From JAVBKP01 sp031553975 (GTDB lineage Bacteria; Bacillota; Clostridia; Peptostreptococcales; Anaerovoracaceae): a stretch of 51,177 nt of DNA. Location: the NCBI GenBank assembly GCA_031553975.1, contig JAVBKP010000044.1:1-51177 (forward strand), written 5' to 3'. The stretch's first letter is position 1; every line of letters starts with the position of its first letter. The notes beneath the pieces are model-generated. The model was not told the origin of the DNA, did no database searches, and was given only the letters and a program-made list of their open reading frames with translations. A program made the translations under genes and the position numbers. Positions 27,006 to 34,973 of the stretch are shown one piece after another.

Positions 27006-27164
27006 ATTTGTTATATCGGTGTCTTTATTCATACGGATTATAACCGTTCCATTTCCATCAATTGTAAGGATTTCGGTGACGCCCATTTCTAGGAGTTGCT
27101 GTATAACGGCGTTTTCTGCGGGCACCACCAATTCACCATCTTTAGCTATTAGGTAAGGTTTCAT
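27000..27164 (-). CDS. small hypothetical protein (54 aa)
   Basis: A short gene with a convincing SD (GGGAG, 6-7 nt) before the ATG at 27164. The product begins MKPYLIAKDGELVVP and continues with NAVIQQLLEMGVTEILTIDGNG: an alternating strand-helix-strand pattern without signal peptide. I do not recognise it. It lies 56 nt downstream of dusB on the same strand and probably ends the acyl-CoA synthetase-coaX-dusB operon. Confidence 0.6.
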   Translation of the reverse strand: MKPYLIAKDGELVVPAENAVIQQLLEMGVTEILTIDGNGTVIIRMNKDTDITNQ

Positions 27165-27220
27165 ACTATTCTCCCTTCCCTACTAGTATAGATGTGACCT
27201 AGCAAAATAATGCGTGGGAA

Positions 27221-28204
27221 TCATTGGATTTTTAATTCATTTAACAAGTTCCGCATCTCTTCAGCTGTATTCAATGTGTTAGAGCGTCTACGGATTTCTG
27301 CTGCATGGTGCATCCCTTTGAAGTACCAACCAATATGCTTTCGCATTTCCTTTACAGCTACATATTCCCCTTTTTCTTCGCAAAGCAATGCAAAGTGCCC
27401 AGCTATCATGGCAATTTTTTCATTGGAAGATGGAGATATGGGTTTTTGTTTTCCATGCCAAATGGCTAGGGCATCTCGGAAAATCCAAGGGTTGCCATAA
27501 GAACCTCGGCCAACCATGACAAAATCACACCCCGTATGTTCCATCAATCTTATAGCATCTTCTCCTGTGAAAACATCACCGTTTCCAATCAGAGGAATGG
27601 ATATTACCTCTCGGACAGCTTTGATCATATCCCAATCGGCCTTGCCTGAATAGAACTGTTCTCGCGTGCGTCCATGAACGGTCAGGGCGGAAGCACCGGC
27701 ATCTTCCACTATTTTAGCGACTTCTAACACGTTTTTTGTGTTGTCATTCCATCCAAGACGGGTTTTGACCGTTACAGGCTTGGAAGAGGCCCTGACCACA
27801 GCCTTAACAATATCACCTATTAACGATGGGTTCTGCATGAGAGCCGAGCCATCGCCATTCTTAACCACCTTTGGTACGGGGCAACCCATATTGATATCCA
27901 ATATTGCATTAGGACGGTCATTTAACTTATCCGCGGCCCAAGCCATTACATCAGGCTCAGAACCAAAAATCTGATAAGCTACAGGCTTTTCGTCATCATA
28001 TAGGGCAAGAAGGCGTTCTGTGGCCTTGTCATTGTAATACAAACCTTTGGCACTAACCATTTCGGAATACACCATCCCTGCCCCTTGCTTCTTGCAGATG
28101 CGCCTAAACGGGGCATCGGTATAACCCGCCATAGGTGCTAGGAGAAAAGGATTATTTAGTTTTACGTTGCCGATGGACAACCTGCCCTTATTTATTTTTG
28201 TCAT
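27221..28204 (-). CDS. dusB: tRNA-dihydrouridine synthase (DusB-type)
   Basis: A 327-aa flavin enzyme that reduces uridines in tRNA. FMN-binding barrel motifs are LAPMAGYTDAPFRRICK at the N-terminus, DINMGCPVPKV with the catalytic Cys, LTVHGRTREQFYSGKADW, and IGNGDVFTGEDA / GRGSYGNPWIF. Length and motif set fit DusB, the Dus type of Firmicutes. The start overlaps the end of coaX by 17 nt, suggesting coupling. Confidence 0.92.
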   Translation of the reverse strand: MTKINKGRLSIGNVKLNNPFLLAPMAGYTDAPFRRICKKQGAGMVYSEMVSAKGLYYNDKATERLLALYDDEKPVAYQIFGSEPDVMAWAADKLNDRPNAILDINMGCPVPKVVKNGDGSALMQNPSLIGDIVKAVVRASSKPVTVKTRLGWNDNTKNVLEVAKIVEDAGASALTVHGRTREQFYSGKADWDMIKAVREVISIPLIGNGDVFTGEDAIRLMEHTGCDFVMVGRGSYGNPWIFRDALAIWHGKQKPISPSSNEKIAMIAGHFALLCEEKGEYVAVKEMRKHIGWYFKGMHHAAEIRRRSNTLNTAEEMRNLLNELKIQ

Positions 28205-28967
28205 AGATTATTTTTAGTCCATCCAGAGTTAACATTTTATCCACACAATTGATACAGTCGGTTTCAGCTGCGATCATAGTAGCAAATCCGCCTGTTGCAA
28301 TGACAGTTACATTGCTATCTCCCGTAATCTCCGCCAGCTCTTTTTTCATCTTCTCTACGAGATAGCTCACAAGACCAACATAGCCGTACACAAGCCCAGA
28401 CTGCATGCTTTCGCTGGTGGTCTTACAGATGACTTGATTGGGGGTCTCAATGTCCACACGTGGCAATTTGGCTGTTTTTTCAAACAGAGCCTCACTAGAA
28501 ATTTTCAAACCTGGTGCAATGGTGCCCCCAAGGTATTCTTGCTTTGCCGTCACAGCACAAAACGTAGTGGCAGTACCAAAATCTACAATGATCAGATTGC
28601 CCGCATATTTGGCAGTAGCAGCCACGGCATTGACAATTCTATCTGCTCCAACTTGCTTTGGATTGTCATATTTTACAATGATTCCGGTTTTGACACCAGG
28701 ACCTACTACAGTAGCTTGTTTGTTAAAATACTTAGTAGACATGTGCTGCAAAGTGAATAAAAGAGAAGGCACTACGGTAGAGATAATCACATCCTCCACG
28801 TCGAAAAGGCTCAATCCCTCATACTGAAAGAATTGGTGAATGACCATGCCATACTCGTCAGCACTTCGGTTCTTATCCGTCTCAAGACGCCAATTGTGCA
28901 CCAGCACATCTTCTTTATATACACCTAAAACAATATTCGTGTTTCCCACATCGAATGCTAATAGCAT
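28188..28967 (-). CDS. coaX: type III pantothenate kinase
   Basis: A 259-aa ASKHA-fold kinase for the first step of CoA biosynthesis. It has the phosphate-binding DVGNTNIVLGVY at the N-terminus, GADRIVNAVAA in the middle and IVDFGTATTF as the acidic/phosphate motif. Type III enzymes are insensitive to CoA feedback and need a monovalent cation. It lies between an acyl-CoA synthetase gene and dusB on the same strand; the pairing with a CoA-using enzyme is sensible but may be chance. Confidence 0.93.
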   Translation of the reverse strand: MLLAFDVGNTNIVLGVYKEDVLVHNWRLETDKNRSADEYGMVIHQFFQYEGLSLFDVEDVIISTVVPSLLFTLQHMSTKYFNKQATVVGPGVKTGIIVKYDNPKQVGADRIVNAVAATAKYAGNLIIVDFGTATTFCAVTAKQEYLGGTIAPGLKISSEALFEKTAKLPRVDIETPNQVICKTTSESMQSGLVYGYVGLVSYLVEKMKKELAEITGDSNVTVIATGGFATMIAAETDCINCVDKMLTLDGLKIIYDKNK

Positions 28968-29010
28968 GATTTTTATCCTCGCTAGTTACAGAAATAATAA
29001 TACATCAAAC

Positions 29011-30765
29011 CTACCCTTCCATATTGGCAGGGTCTTTTCTTTTGATTTTTTTAGTCGTGGTCTTAATGAATTCATCCTTACGTACTGTTACTTTACGAAT
29101 GCGCTTATACACGGCGCCTTTCTCATTGTACGCATCGACAACATTTTTTATCAGCTCGCTGACTTTCTCGTCAGAAATACCTTTGCCGAACTCCTCGTAG
29201 ATATTTTCGTAGTCTGGGCGAACGGTTATAGCAACTATTGTGTCTTCTTCACGATCAGAATAAGTCCCATATACAAAGGATTCTTCAACATATTTGCTGT
29301 CGTTAATATAGAACTCAAGCTCTTCTGGGTAGATGTTCTTGCCAGTTTTGGTTACGATTACGTTTTTCTGTCTGCCGGTAATATAAACAAATCCTTCTTT
29401 ATCTATAAATCCAAGATCGCCAGTGTAGAACCAACCGTCTTTCAGAACTGCGGCTGTACGTTCTGGATCATTGTAGTAGCCAAGCATCACATTAGGTCCA
29501 CGGCAAATAATCTCACCAATACCATCTTCAGTTTGATCTACAATCTTAACCTCAACCATGTGGCAAGGCAGTCCAATAGAACCAGCTTTTTTATACGTGT
29601 CTACATAATACGGTGTAGCAGCTACAAGAGGCGCGCACTCTGTGAGACCATACCCCTGAATGAACTTAAATCCTAAATCTTCAAACCCACGACATACGTT
29701 AGGGTCGATAGCAGCAGCACCAGACACCACAGTAGAAAGTTTGCCTCCAAATTTCTCGTGAATCTCTTTGAATAGTTTTTTACTTACGTCAAAGTTGCCA
29801 TTGATGGATTTTAACTTACGGTTAACAGCGGCCGCCTTGCGGACTGTCCCAGATTTACCCTCTTTTTCTACGCTTTTCCATATCTTTTTGTACAACGTTT
29901 CAAATATAAGCGGAACACCAATTACTACGGTCGCTTTAATCTCCACAATGTTTTTAGCAATGTATTTTAGCCCTTCACAGAAGGCAATAGAGGACCCAGC
30001 GTAGAGAGGGGTCATAATACCAGCAGAGCACTCAAATGTATGGTGTATTGGCAATATAGAAAGCAGCCTGTCACTTGGTGATAGATTCACCACGCGAGCA
30101 GCGGCCATAACGGTAGAAGCAATATTTTGGTGGGACAACATAACACCTTTGGAAGCCTCTGTAGTTCCAGAAGTGAATAGCAAAATGGAAAAGGCTGTAG
30201 GGTCAATCACGGCATCAATAAATCGTCTATCACCTGCTTCAAGGCAAGCAGCACCTACCTTCAGCAACTTTTCAAACGATACAGCATCTTCTACCAAGTG
30301 AGATTGTACTTCATAGTTAAACAAAGAGGAGTCGCTTTCAGGTGACAAATCTACCTTATAACGAATTTTAGCGTCAGCAAAGTACTTAGCAAAGTTCTCT
30401 GTATAGAAAACGCCTGCACAGCCTGCATTTGCAATCTGAACCAACATTTCCTCTTTGCCGATTTCCTTATCTAAGGGAACAATAATGCCAACCCCATTGG
30501 TCACAGCCAAATAAGTCACCACCCATTGGTAACAGTTCTCGCCTACGACTGCGATTTTCTCGCCCCTAAGTCCCATATCTATAAGCTTTGTCCCTAAGCA
30601 GTCAACATCCCTCTTCAGCTGCCTATACGTGATGGGTTTGTACTTACCGCCTCTTTCGTCCTTTACGTGAAAAGCTGGTAATTTTCCATACAGCTCCGCG
30701 CTGCCATCTAGCATATCTTTCAGATCAGCGATTTGTCGCAAGTTCGTTATAGTTTTTTTAGCCAA
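29011..30765 (-). CDS. long-chain acyl-CoA synthetase (AMP-forming)
   Basis: A 584-aa ANL-superfamily enzyme. The A3 motif reads LLFTSGTTEASKGVMLSH; A5 reads GYGLTECAPLVA; A7/A8 read YTGDLGFIDKEGFVYITGR followed by KNVIVTKTGKNIYPEELE. It activates a carboxylic acid with ATP to an acyl-AMP and then an acyl-CoA. Length and motifs favour a fatty acid substrate. The C-terminal catalytic Lys region (KTTTKKIKRK) is present. It heads a minus-strand operon with coaX and dusB, 43 nt ahead of coaX. The 198-nt divergent gap to greA contains a clear promoter only for greA. Confidence 0.87.
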   Translation of the reverse strand: MAKKTITNLRQIADLKDMLDGSAELYGKLPAFHVKDERGGKYKPITYRQLKRDVDCLGTKLIDMGLRGEKIAVVGENCYQWVVTYLAVTNGVGIIVPLDKEIGKEEMLVQIANAGCAGVFYTENFAKYFADAKIRYKVDLSPESDSSLFNYEVQSHLVEDAVSFEKLLKVGAACLEAGDRRFIDAVIDPTAFSILLFTSGTTEASKGVMLSHQNIASTVMAAARVVNLSPSDRLLSILPIHHTFECSAGIMTPLYAGSSIAFCEGLKYIAKNIVEIKATVVIGVPLIFETLYKKIWKSVEKEGKSGTVRKAAAVNRKLKSINGNFDVSKKLFKEIHEKFGGKLSTVVSGAAAIDPNVCRGFEDLGFKFIQGYGLTECAPLVAATPYYVDTYKKAGSIGLPCHMVEVKIVDQTEDGIGEIICRGPNVMLGYYNDPERTAAVLKDGWFYTGDLGFIDKEGFVYITGRQKNVIVTKTGKNIYPEELEFYINDSKYVEESFVYGTYSDREEDTIVAITVRPDYENIYEEFGKGISDEKVSELIKNVVDAYNEKGAVYKRIRKVTVRKDEFIKTTTKKIKRKDPANMEG

Positions 30766-30882
30766 AGTAACATCCCTCCTCTTAAAATAAAATATCTTAA
30801 AAACAAGTGTAAGTATAGCACATTTTACGTCTCAAAACAATAAAAAACCAATGGAAAATTTGGGTTTACAGCTGATTAATCC

Positions 30883-30911
30883 TTGACAAAATGAGCATAC
30901 TAGCGTATAAT
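30883..30911 (+). promoter_or_regulatory. consensus sigma-A promoter of greA-lysK
   Basis: TTGACA at 30883-30888 and TATAAT at 30906-30911 with exactly 17 nt between. The start codon of greA is 52 nt further down. Confidence 0.85.
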
Positions 30912-30963
30912 ATTTGCCATATGTATGCCTGATTTAATAAGGCACGAAAAGGAGATATAGTCA

Positions 30964-31437
30964 ATGTCTGAAGAAGTTTTACTAACCAAAGAAGGTTTTG
31001 AGAAGATCGAAACAGAATTAGAGATGTTAATCACAGTTAAACGTAAAGAAGTGGCGGAGAGAATAAAGGAAGCCATTTCTTATGGAGATATTTCAGAAAA
31101 CTCAGAGTATGATTCTGCAAAAAACGAGCAGGCCGAACTAGAAGAACGAATCAACAACTTGGAGAATAAATTAAGAAAAGCTAAAATCATCAATGAAGAT
31201 GATATTTCCCTAGATTTTGTGAACCTTGGGTTGAAAGTCGATTTGCAAGATATGAAGACAAAAGATGTTGATACTTTCATCATCGTAGGCTCTACAGAGG
31301 CGGATCCTTTTGAGGGTAAGATTTCCAACGAATCACCAGTAGGAGCAGCACTGATGGGTAAAAAGGTTAAAGACAAAGTTGAAATCATAGTGCCAGATGG
31401 AGTTGTTAAATACCAAGTCATGAAAATCTATAGATAA
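30964..31437 (+). CDS. greA: transcription elongation factor GreA
   Basis: A 157-aa factor. The N-terminal coiled coil (LTKEGFEKIETELE ... ISYGDISENSEYDSAKNEQAELEERI) carries the acidic tip (GDISENSEYD) that reaches the RNA polymerase active site and stimulates cleavage of backtracked RNA. The C-terminal FKBP-like domain ends with ISNESPVGAALMGKKVKDKVEI, which is typical. SD AAAGGAG. Length is normal for GreA. It is followed after 42 nt by lysK; greA next to a lysyl-tRNA synthetase gene is a familiar order in Firmicutes. Confidence 0.95.
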   Translation: MSEEVLLTKEGFEKIETELEMLITVKRKEVAERIKEAISYGDISENSEYDSAKNEQAELEERINNLENKLRKAKIINEDDISLDFVNLGLKVDLQDMKTKDVDTFIIVGSTEADPFEGKISNESPVGAALMGKKVKDKVEIIVPDGVVKYQVMKIYR

Positions 31438-31479
31438 TAAACAAAAGAAAAATATTTACCATACGAAAGGGGACCTACA

Positions 31480-33510
31480 ATGCATTGGTCAGAAGAAATT
31501 GCCCAAAGGATAATAGATAGAAATCCAAACAAAGAAGAATATGTATGTGCAGCAGGAATCAGCCCATCTGGTTCTATTCACATTGGTAACTTTAGAGATA
31601 TTGCTACAAGTTATTTTGTTATGAAAGCACTGCAAAAAAAGGGCAAAAAAGCCAAATTGCTTTTTTCGTGGGATGAGTATGATAGACTGAGAAAAGTTCC
31701 TGTGAATGTATCTGTGGTAAGACCAGATTTAGAGAGCAGCATTGGAAAACCATATACTGATGTAGAGGATCCATTTGGCTGTTGTGGAAGCTATGCCAAA
31801 CACTTTGAGAATGAATTTGAAAAGTCTATTAAACGTTTTGGAATAGATATGGACTACAGGTATCAGACAGAAATGTACCGTTCTGGTGTATATAAAGACC
31901 ATATCATTACGGCGCTAAAGAAAAGAAAAGAAATTTTTGATATTTTAGATAGTTTTCGCACACAAGATGCAGAAGAAGGACAACGGGATAGATACTATCC
32001 TGCTACTATTTATTGTCCAACTTGTGCAAAGGATACCACCACCATACATGCATTATCTGAAGACTGCACAGTGGCGGAATATACTTGTGCTTGCGGGCAC
32101 AAAGGCTCTTTCGACTTTACCAAAGACTACGACTGCAAACTAGCATGGAAAGTAGACTGGCCAATGCGCTGGATGTATGAAGGTGTGGATTTTGAACCAG
32201 CAGGAAAAGATCACGCCAGTCCTACGGGTAGCTTTCAGACTAGTCGCATTATTGCCGAAAAGATATATGGGTTCCAGGCGCCTATGTTCCAAGGCTATGA
32301 GTTTATTGGAATCAAAGGCAGTACAGGTAAAATGTCTGGGTCAACAGGACTGAATCTAACCCCAGCTACTCTACTGGATATTTATCAGCCAGAAGTTATA
32401 TTATGGCTTTATTCTAAAACCGATCCAACCAAAGCCTTTGATTTCTGCTTTGATGACGGCATTCTTCGCCAATACTTTGAGTTTGACAAGATGCTGACTG
32501 AGTATAGAAATAGCAAAGAAGATCCATATATCGAAGGCATTATGTATAATACGGTGATTAAGGGGAGAGAAAACATAGAGACTGTGCCTATGGCATTGTT
32601 GGTATCCCTAGGATCAGTGGTAGACTTTAATGTACCAATGCTAGAAATAGTATTTGATAAAATAGGCACACCATACAAAGAAGCCAACTTTGGAGAGCGT
32701 CTTGGACTGGCTAAATATTGGCTAGAGCAATGCGCGCCGGAGAATGTAAATAGAATTAGAACCACACGAAACTTTGAAGTATATAATACACTTACAGAAG
32801 AAGAAAAGAAGGAAATTGTTCTTCTTCATGAATATCTATTGTCAGATGGATATAGTTTAGATGAGCTAAATCAATACTTATATGCCATTCCTAAAAAAGT
32901 GTTTGGCGAGGACATCGAAGATAAAGTTCGCAAAAAATACCAGAGTGAATTTTTTAGCAAAGTATACCAACTGCTTATAGACAAATCAGCAGGGCCAAGA
33001 TTATACTTATTCTTATTTGCCATTGAAAAACAAAGCTATGTCAAGCTGTTAGACTTTAGCGCTCCTCAGACCGATGAGGAGAAACAGGCGGAAGAGCAAA
33101 ATAAAGCGAAGGCAGAGGCTGAAGAGCAAAAGGCTAAGGAAGACGAAGCGAAAGAAATCAACACAAAAGTGGCGGATATAAAGCCACAAGTAGAGATTGA
33201 TGATTTTGGTAAGCTTGACCTAAGAGTTTGTAAGGTTACAGCCTGCGAAGAAGTAAAAAAATCAAGAAGTTGTTTAAAACTTACATTATTTGATGGAATT
33301 AGGACAAGAATAATTGTCTCTAGCATAAAAGAATACTACAAGCCGGAAGAGTTAGTGGGCAAGAAGATTATTGTCATTGCCAACCTAAAACCAGCTAAAT
33401 TGGTAGGAATCCAAAGCGAAGGCATGCTCCTTGCAGGATCCAATGATGCATGTGGATGCAAAGTAGTATTTGTAGACGATGCATTACCGGAGGGCACTAG
33501 AATATCTTAG
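31480..33510 (+). CDS. lysK: class I lysyl-tRNA synthetase with C-terminal tRNA-binding (Trbp111/EMAPII-like) domain
   Basis: A 676-aa enzyme that charges tRNA-Lys, of the class I (archaeal-type) fold rather than the usual bacterial class II. Signatures are SGSIHIGNFRD near residue 35 and KMSGS at 284-288. A Cys-rich insert (CPTCAKD ... CTCACGHKG-like, about 185-210) probably binds zinc. From about 530 to 570 runs a Lys/Glu/Ala-rich linker. Residues 571-676 (DDFGKLDLRVCKV ... KPAKLVGIQSEGMLLAG) form an OB-fold domain as found at the C-terminus of many bacterial MetRS, where it raises tRNA affinity. I do not know how common this fusion is. SD AAAGGGG. A terminator-like hairpin follows. Confidence 0.9.
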   Translation: MHWSEEIAQRIIDRNPNKEEYVCAAGISPSGSIHIGNFRDIATSYFVMKALQKKGKKAKLLFSWDEYDRLRKVPVNVSVVRPDLESSIGKPYTDVEDPFGCCGSYAKHFENEFEKSIKRFGIDMDYRYQTEMYRSGVYKDHIITALKKRKEIFDILDSFRTQDAEEGQRDRYYPATIYCPTCAKDTTTIHALSEDCTVAEYTCACGHKGSFDFTKDYDCKLAWKVDWPMRWMYEGVDFEPAGKDHASPTGSFQTSRIIAEKIYGFQAPMFQGYEFIGIKGSTGKMSGSTGLNLTPATLLDIYQPEVILWLYSKTDPTKAFDFCFDDGILRQYFEFDKMLTEYRNSKEDPYIEGIMYNTVIKGRENIETVPMALLVSLGSVVDFNVPMLEIVFDKIGTPYKEANFGERLGLAKYWLEQCAPENVNRIRTTRNFEVYNTLTEEEKKEIVLLHEYLLSDGYSLDELNQYLYAIPKKVFGEDIEDKVRKKYQSEFFSKVYQLLIDKSAGPRLYLFLFAIEKQSYVKLLDFSAPQTDEEKQAEEQNKAKAEAEEQKAKEDEAKEINTKVADIKPQVEIDDFGKLDLRVCKVTACEEVKKSRSCLKLTLFDGIRTRIIVSSIKEYYKPEELVGKKIIVIANLKPAKLVGIQSEGMLLAGSNDACGCKVVFVDDALPEGTRIS

Positions 33511-33516
33511 TTCAAT

Positions 33517-33546
33517 AAAGAAGCTTGCCAAACTGGCGGCTTCTTT
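33517..33546 (+). terminator. probable terminator or attenuating hairpin after lysK
   Basis: AAAGAAGC (33517-33524) pairs with GCTTCTTT (33539-33546), with an inner GCC/GGC pairing, followed by TAAATAATTTT. asnS starts only 28 nt later and I see no promoter between, so partial read-through may feed asnS. Confidence 0.55.
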
Positions 33547-33574
33547 TAAATAATTTTAAAAAGGAGGTAAGCAC

Positions 33575-34969
33575 ATGAAAAGCATTACAGTAAAGCAACT
33601 TTTTCAAGACTACGCACAGTTTGCAGACAAAGAAGTTTGCGTGCAAGGATGGACGCGTACACACAGAAATTCAAACAAATTCGGATTTATCGAGATCAAT
33701 GACGGTAGCTGTTTTAAGAATATACAGGCCGTATACGAAGAGGGGCTGACAGATAATTTTGACGAATTGGCCAAGATTACAACAGCATCGTCGTTAACTG
33801 TAGTCGGCACATTGGTGCTTACACCAGAGGCAAAGCAAGCATTTGAGATAAAAGCCAAAAGTGTGATCATCGAAGGATTAGCAGATTCAGATTATCCATT
33901 ACAAAAGAAAAGACATAGCATGGAGTACTTGCGCGAAATCGCCCATCTTCGTCCAAGGGGCAATACGTTTTCAGCAGCATTTAGGGTTAGATCCTTAGTC
34001 GCCCATGCCATCCATATATTCTTTCAAGACAAAGGGTTCGTATATGTCCACGCACCACTTATAACGGGAAGCGATGCAGAGGGTGCAGGAGAGATGTTTG
34101 GCGTTACAACACTAGACATGACAAACCCGCCACGCACGCCAGATGGAAAAATAGATTTTTCACAAGACTTCTTTGGAAAATCAGCCCACTTAACAGTAAG
34201 TGGACAACTAAACGTAGAGGCGTTTTGCATGGCATTTAGAAATGTATATACATTCGGACCTACATTTAGAGCAGAAAACTCTAATACAGCAAGGCATGCC
34301 TCTGAATTTTGGATGATAGAGCCAGAAATGGCTTTTGCAGAGCTTTCAGATGATATGGAAGTAGCAGAAGAAATGATCAAGCATATTATCAGCTATGTGA
34401 TGGAAAAAGCCCCAGACGAGCTAGCTTTCTTCAATGAATTTGTAGATAAGACATTATTAGATAGACTGAACAATGTGATTAGCAATGAGTTTGGCCGCCT
34501 AACATATACAGAGGCTATCGAACTATTAGAAAAATCAGGCAAAAAGTTTGAATATCAAGTGAAGTGGGGTATCGACCTTCAAACAGAACATGAGAGGTAC
34601 TTGACAGACGAGGTATATAAAAAACCTGTATTTGTAACAGATTATCCAAAGGATATTAAGGCTTTCTACATGAGACTCAATGAAGATGGTAAGACCGTTG
34701 CCGCTATGGACTTGCTGGTGCCAGGCGTGGGCGAAATCATTGGAGGTAGCCAAAGAGAAGAGCGATATGACCAATTGGTCGAAAGAATGGAAGCCCTAGG
34801 TATGGAAGTAAAAGATTACTGGTGGTATATGGACCTACGAAAATATGGAACAGTAAAACATGCAGGCTTTGGGCTAGGGTTTGAGAGAATGATTATGTAT
34901 CTGACAGGAATAGCCAATATCAGGGACGTATTACCATTCCCAAGGACGCCAAACTCGGCAGATTTTTAG
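33575..34969 (+). CDS. asnS: asparaginyl-tRNA synthetase
   Basis: A 464-aa class II synthetase that charges tRNA-Asn. An N-terminal OB-fold anticodon-binding domain (VCVQGWTRTHRNSNKFGFIEINDGS) is followed by the catalytic core with motif 2 (FRAENSNTARHASEFWMIEPEMAF) and motif 3 (GFGLGFERMIMYLTGIANIRDVLPFPR). The wording of motif 2 and the length fit AsnRS rather than AspRS. SD AAGGAGG. The next gene begins 4 nt after its stop. Confidence 0.94.
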   Translation: MKSITVKQLFQDYAQFADKEVCVQGWTRTHRNSNKFGFIEINDGSCFKNIQAVYEEGLTDNFDELAKITTASSLTVVGTLVLTPEAKQAFEIKAKSVIIEGLADSDYPLQKKRHSMEYLREIAHLRPRGNTFSAAFRVRSLVAHAIHIFFQDKGFVYVHAPLITGSDAEGAGEMFGVTTLDMTNPPRTPDGKIDFSQDFFGKSAHLTVSGQLNVEAFCMAFRNVYTFGPTFRAENSNTARHASEFWMIEPEMAFAELSDDMEVAEEMIKHIISYVMEKAPDELAFFNEFVDKTLLDRLNNVISNEFGRLTYTEAIELLEKSGKKFEYQVKWGIDLQTEHERYLTDEVYKKPVFVTDYPKDIKAFYMRLNEDGKTVAAMDLLVPGVGEIIGGSQREERYDQLVERMEALGMEVKDYWWYMDLRKYGTVKHAGFGLGFERMIMYLTGIANIRDVLPFPRTPNSADF

Positions 34970-34973
34970 GTTT

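Noticed and set aside
28840..29676. Long plus-strand open frame of 278 codons
   Set aside because: It lies antisense to the acyl-CoA synthetase and coaX genes, whose motifs are unambiguous, and its translation has no recognisable pattern.
30784..30963. T-box or lysine riboswitch ahead of greA-lysK
   Set aside because: The leader after the -10 box is about 45 nt and shows no T-box consensus or strong terminator hairpin.
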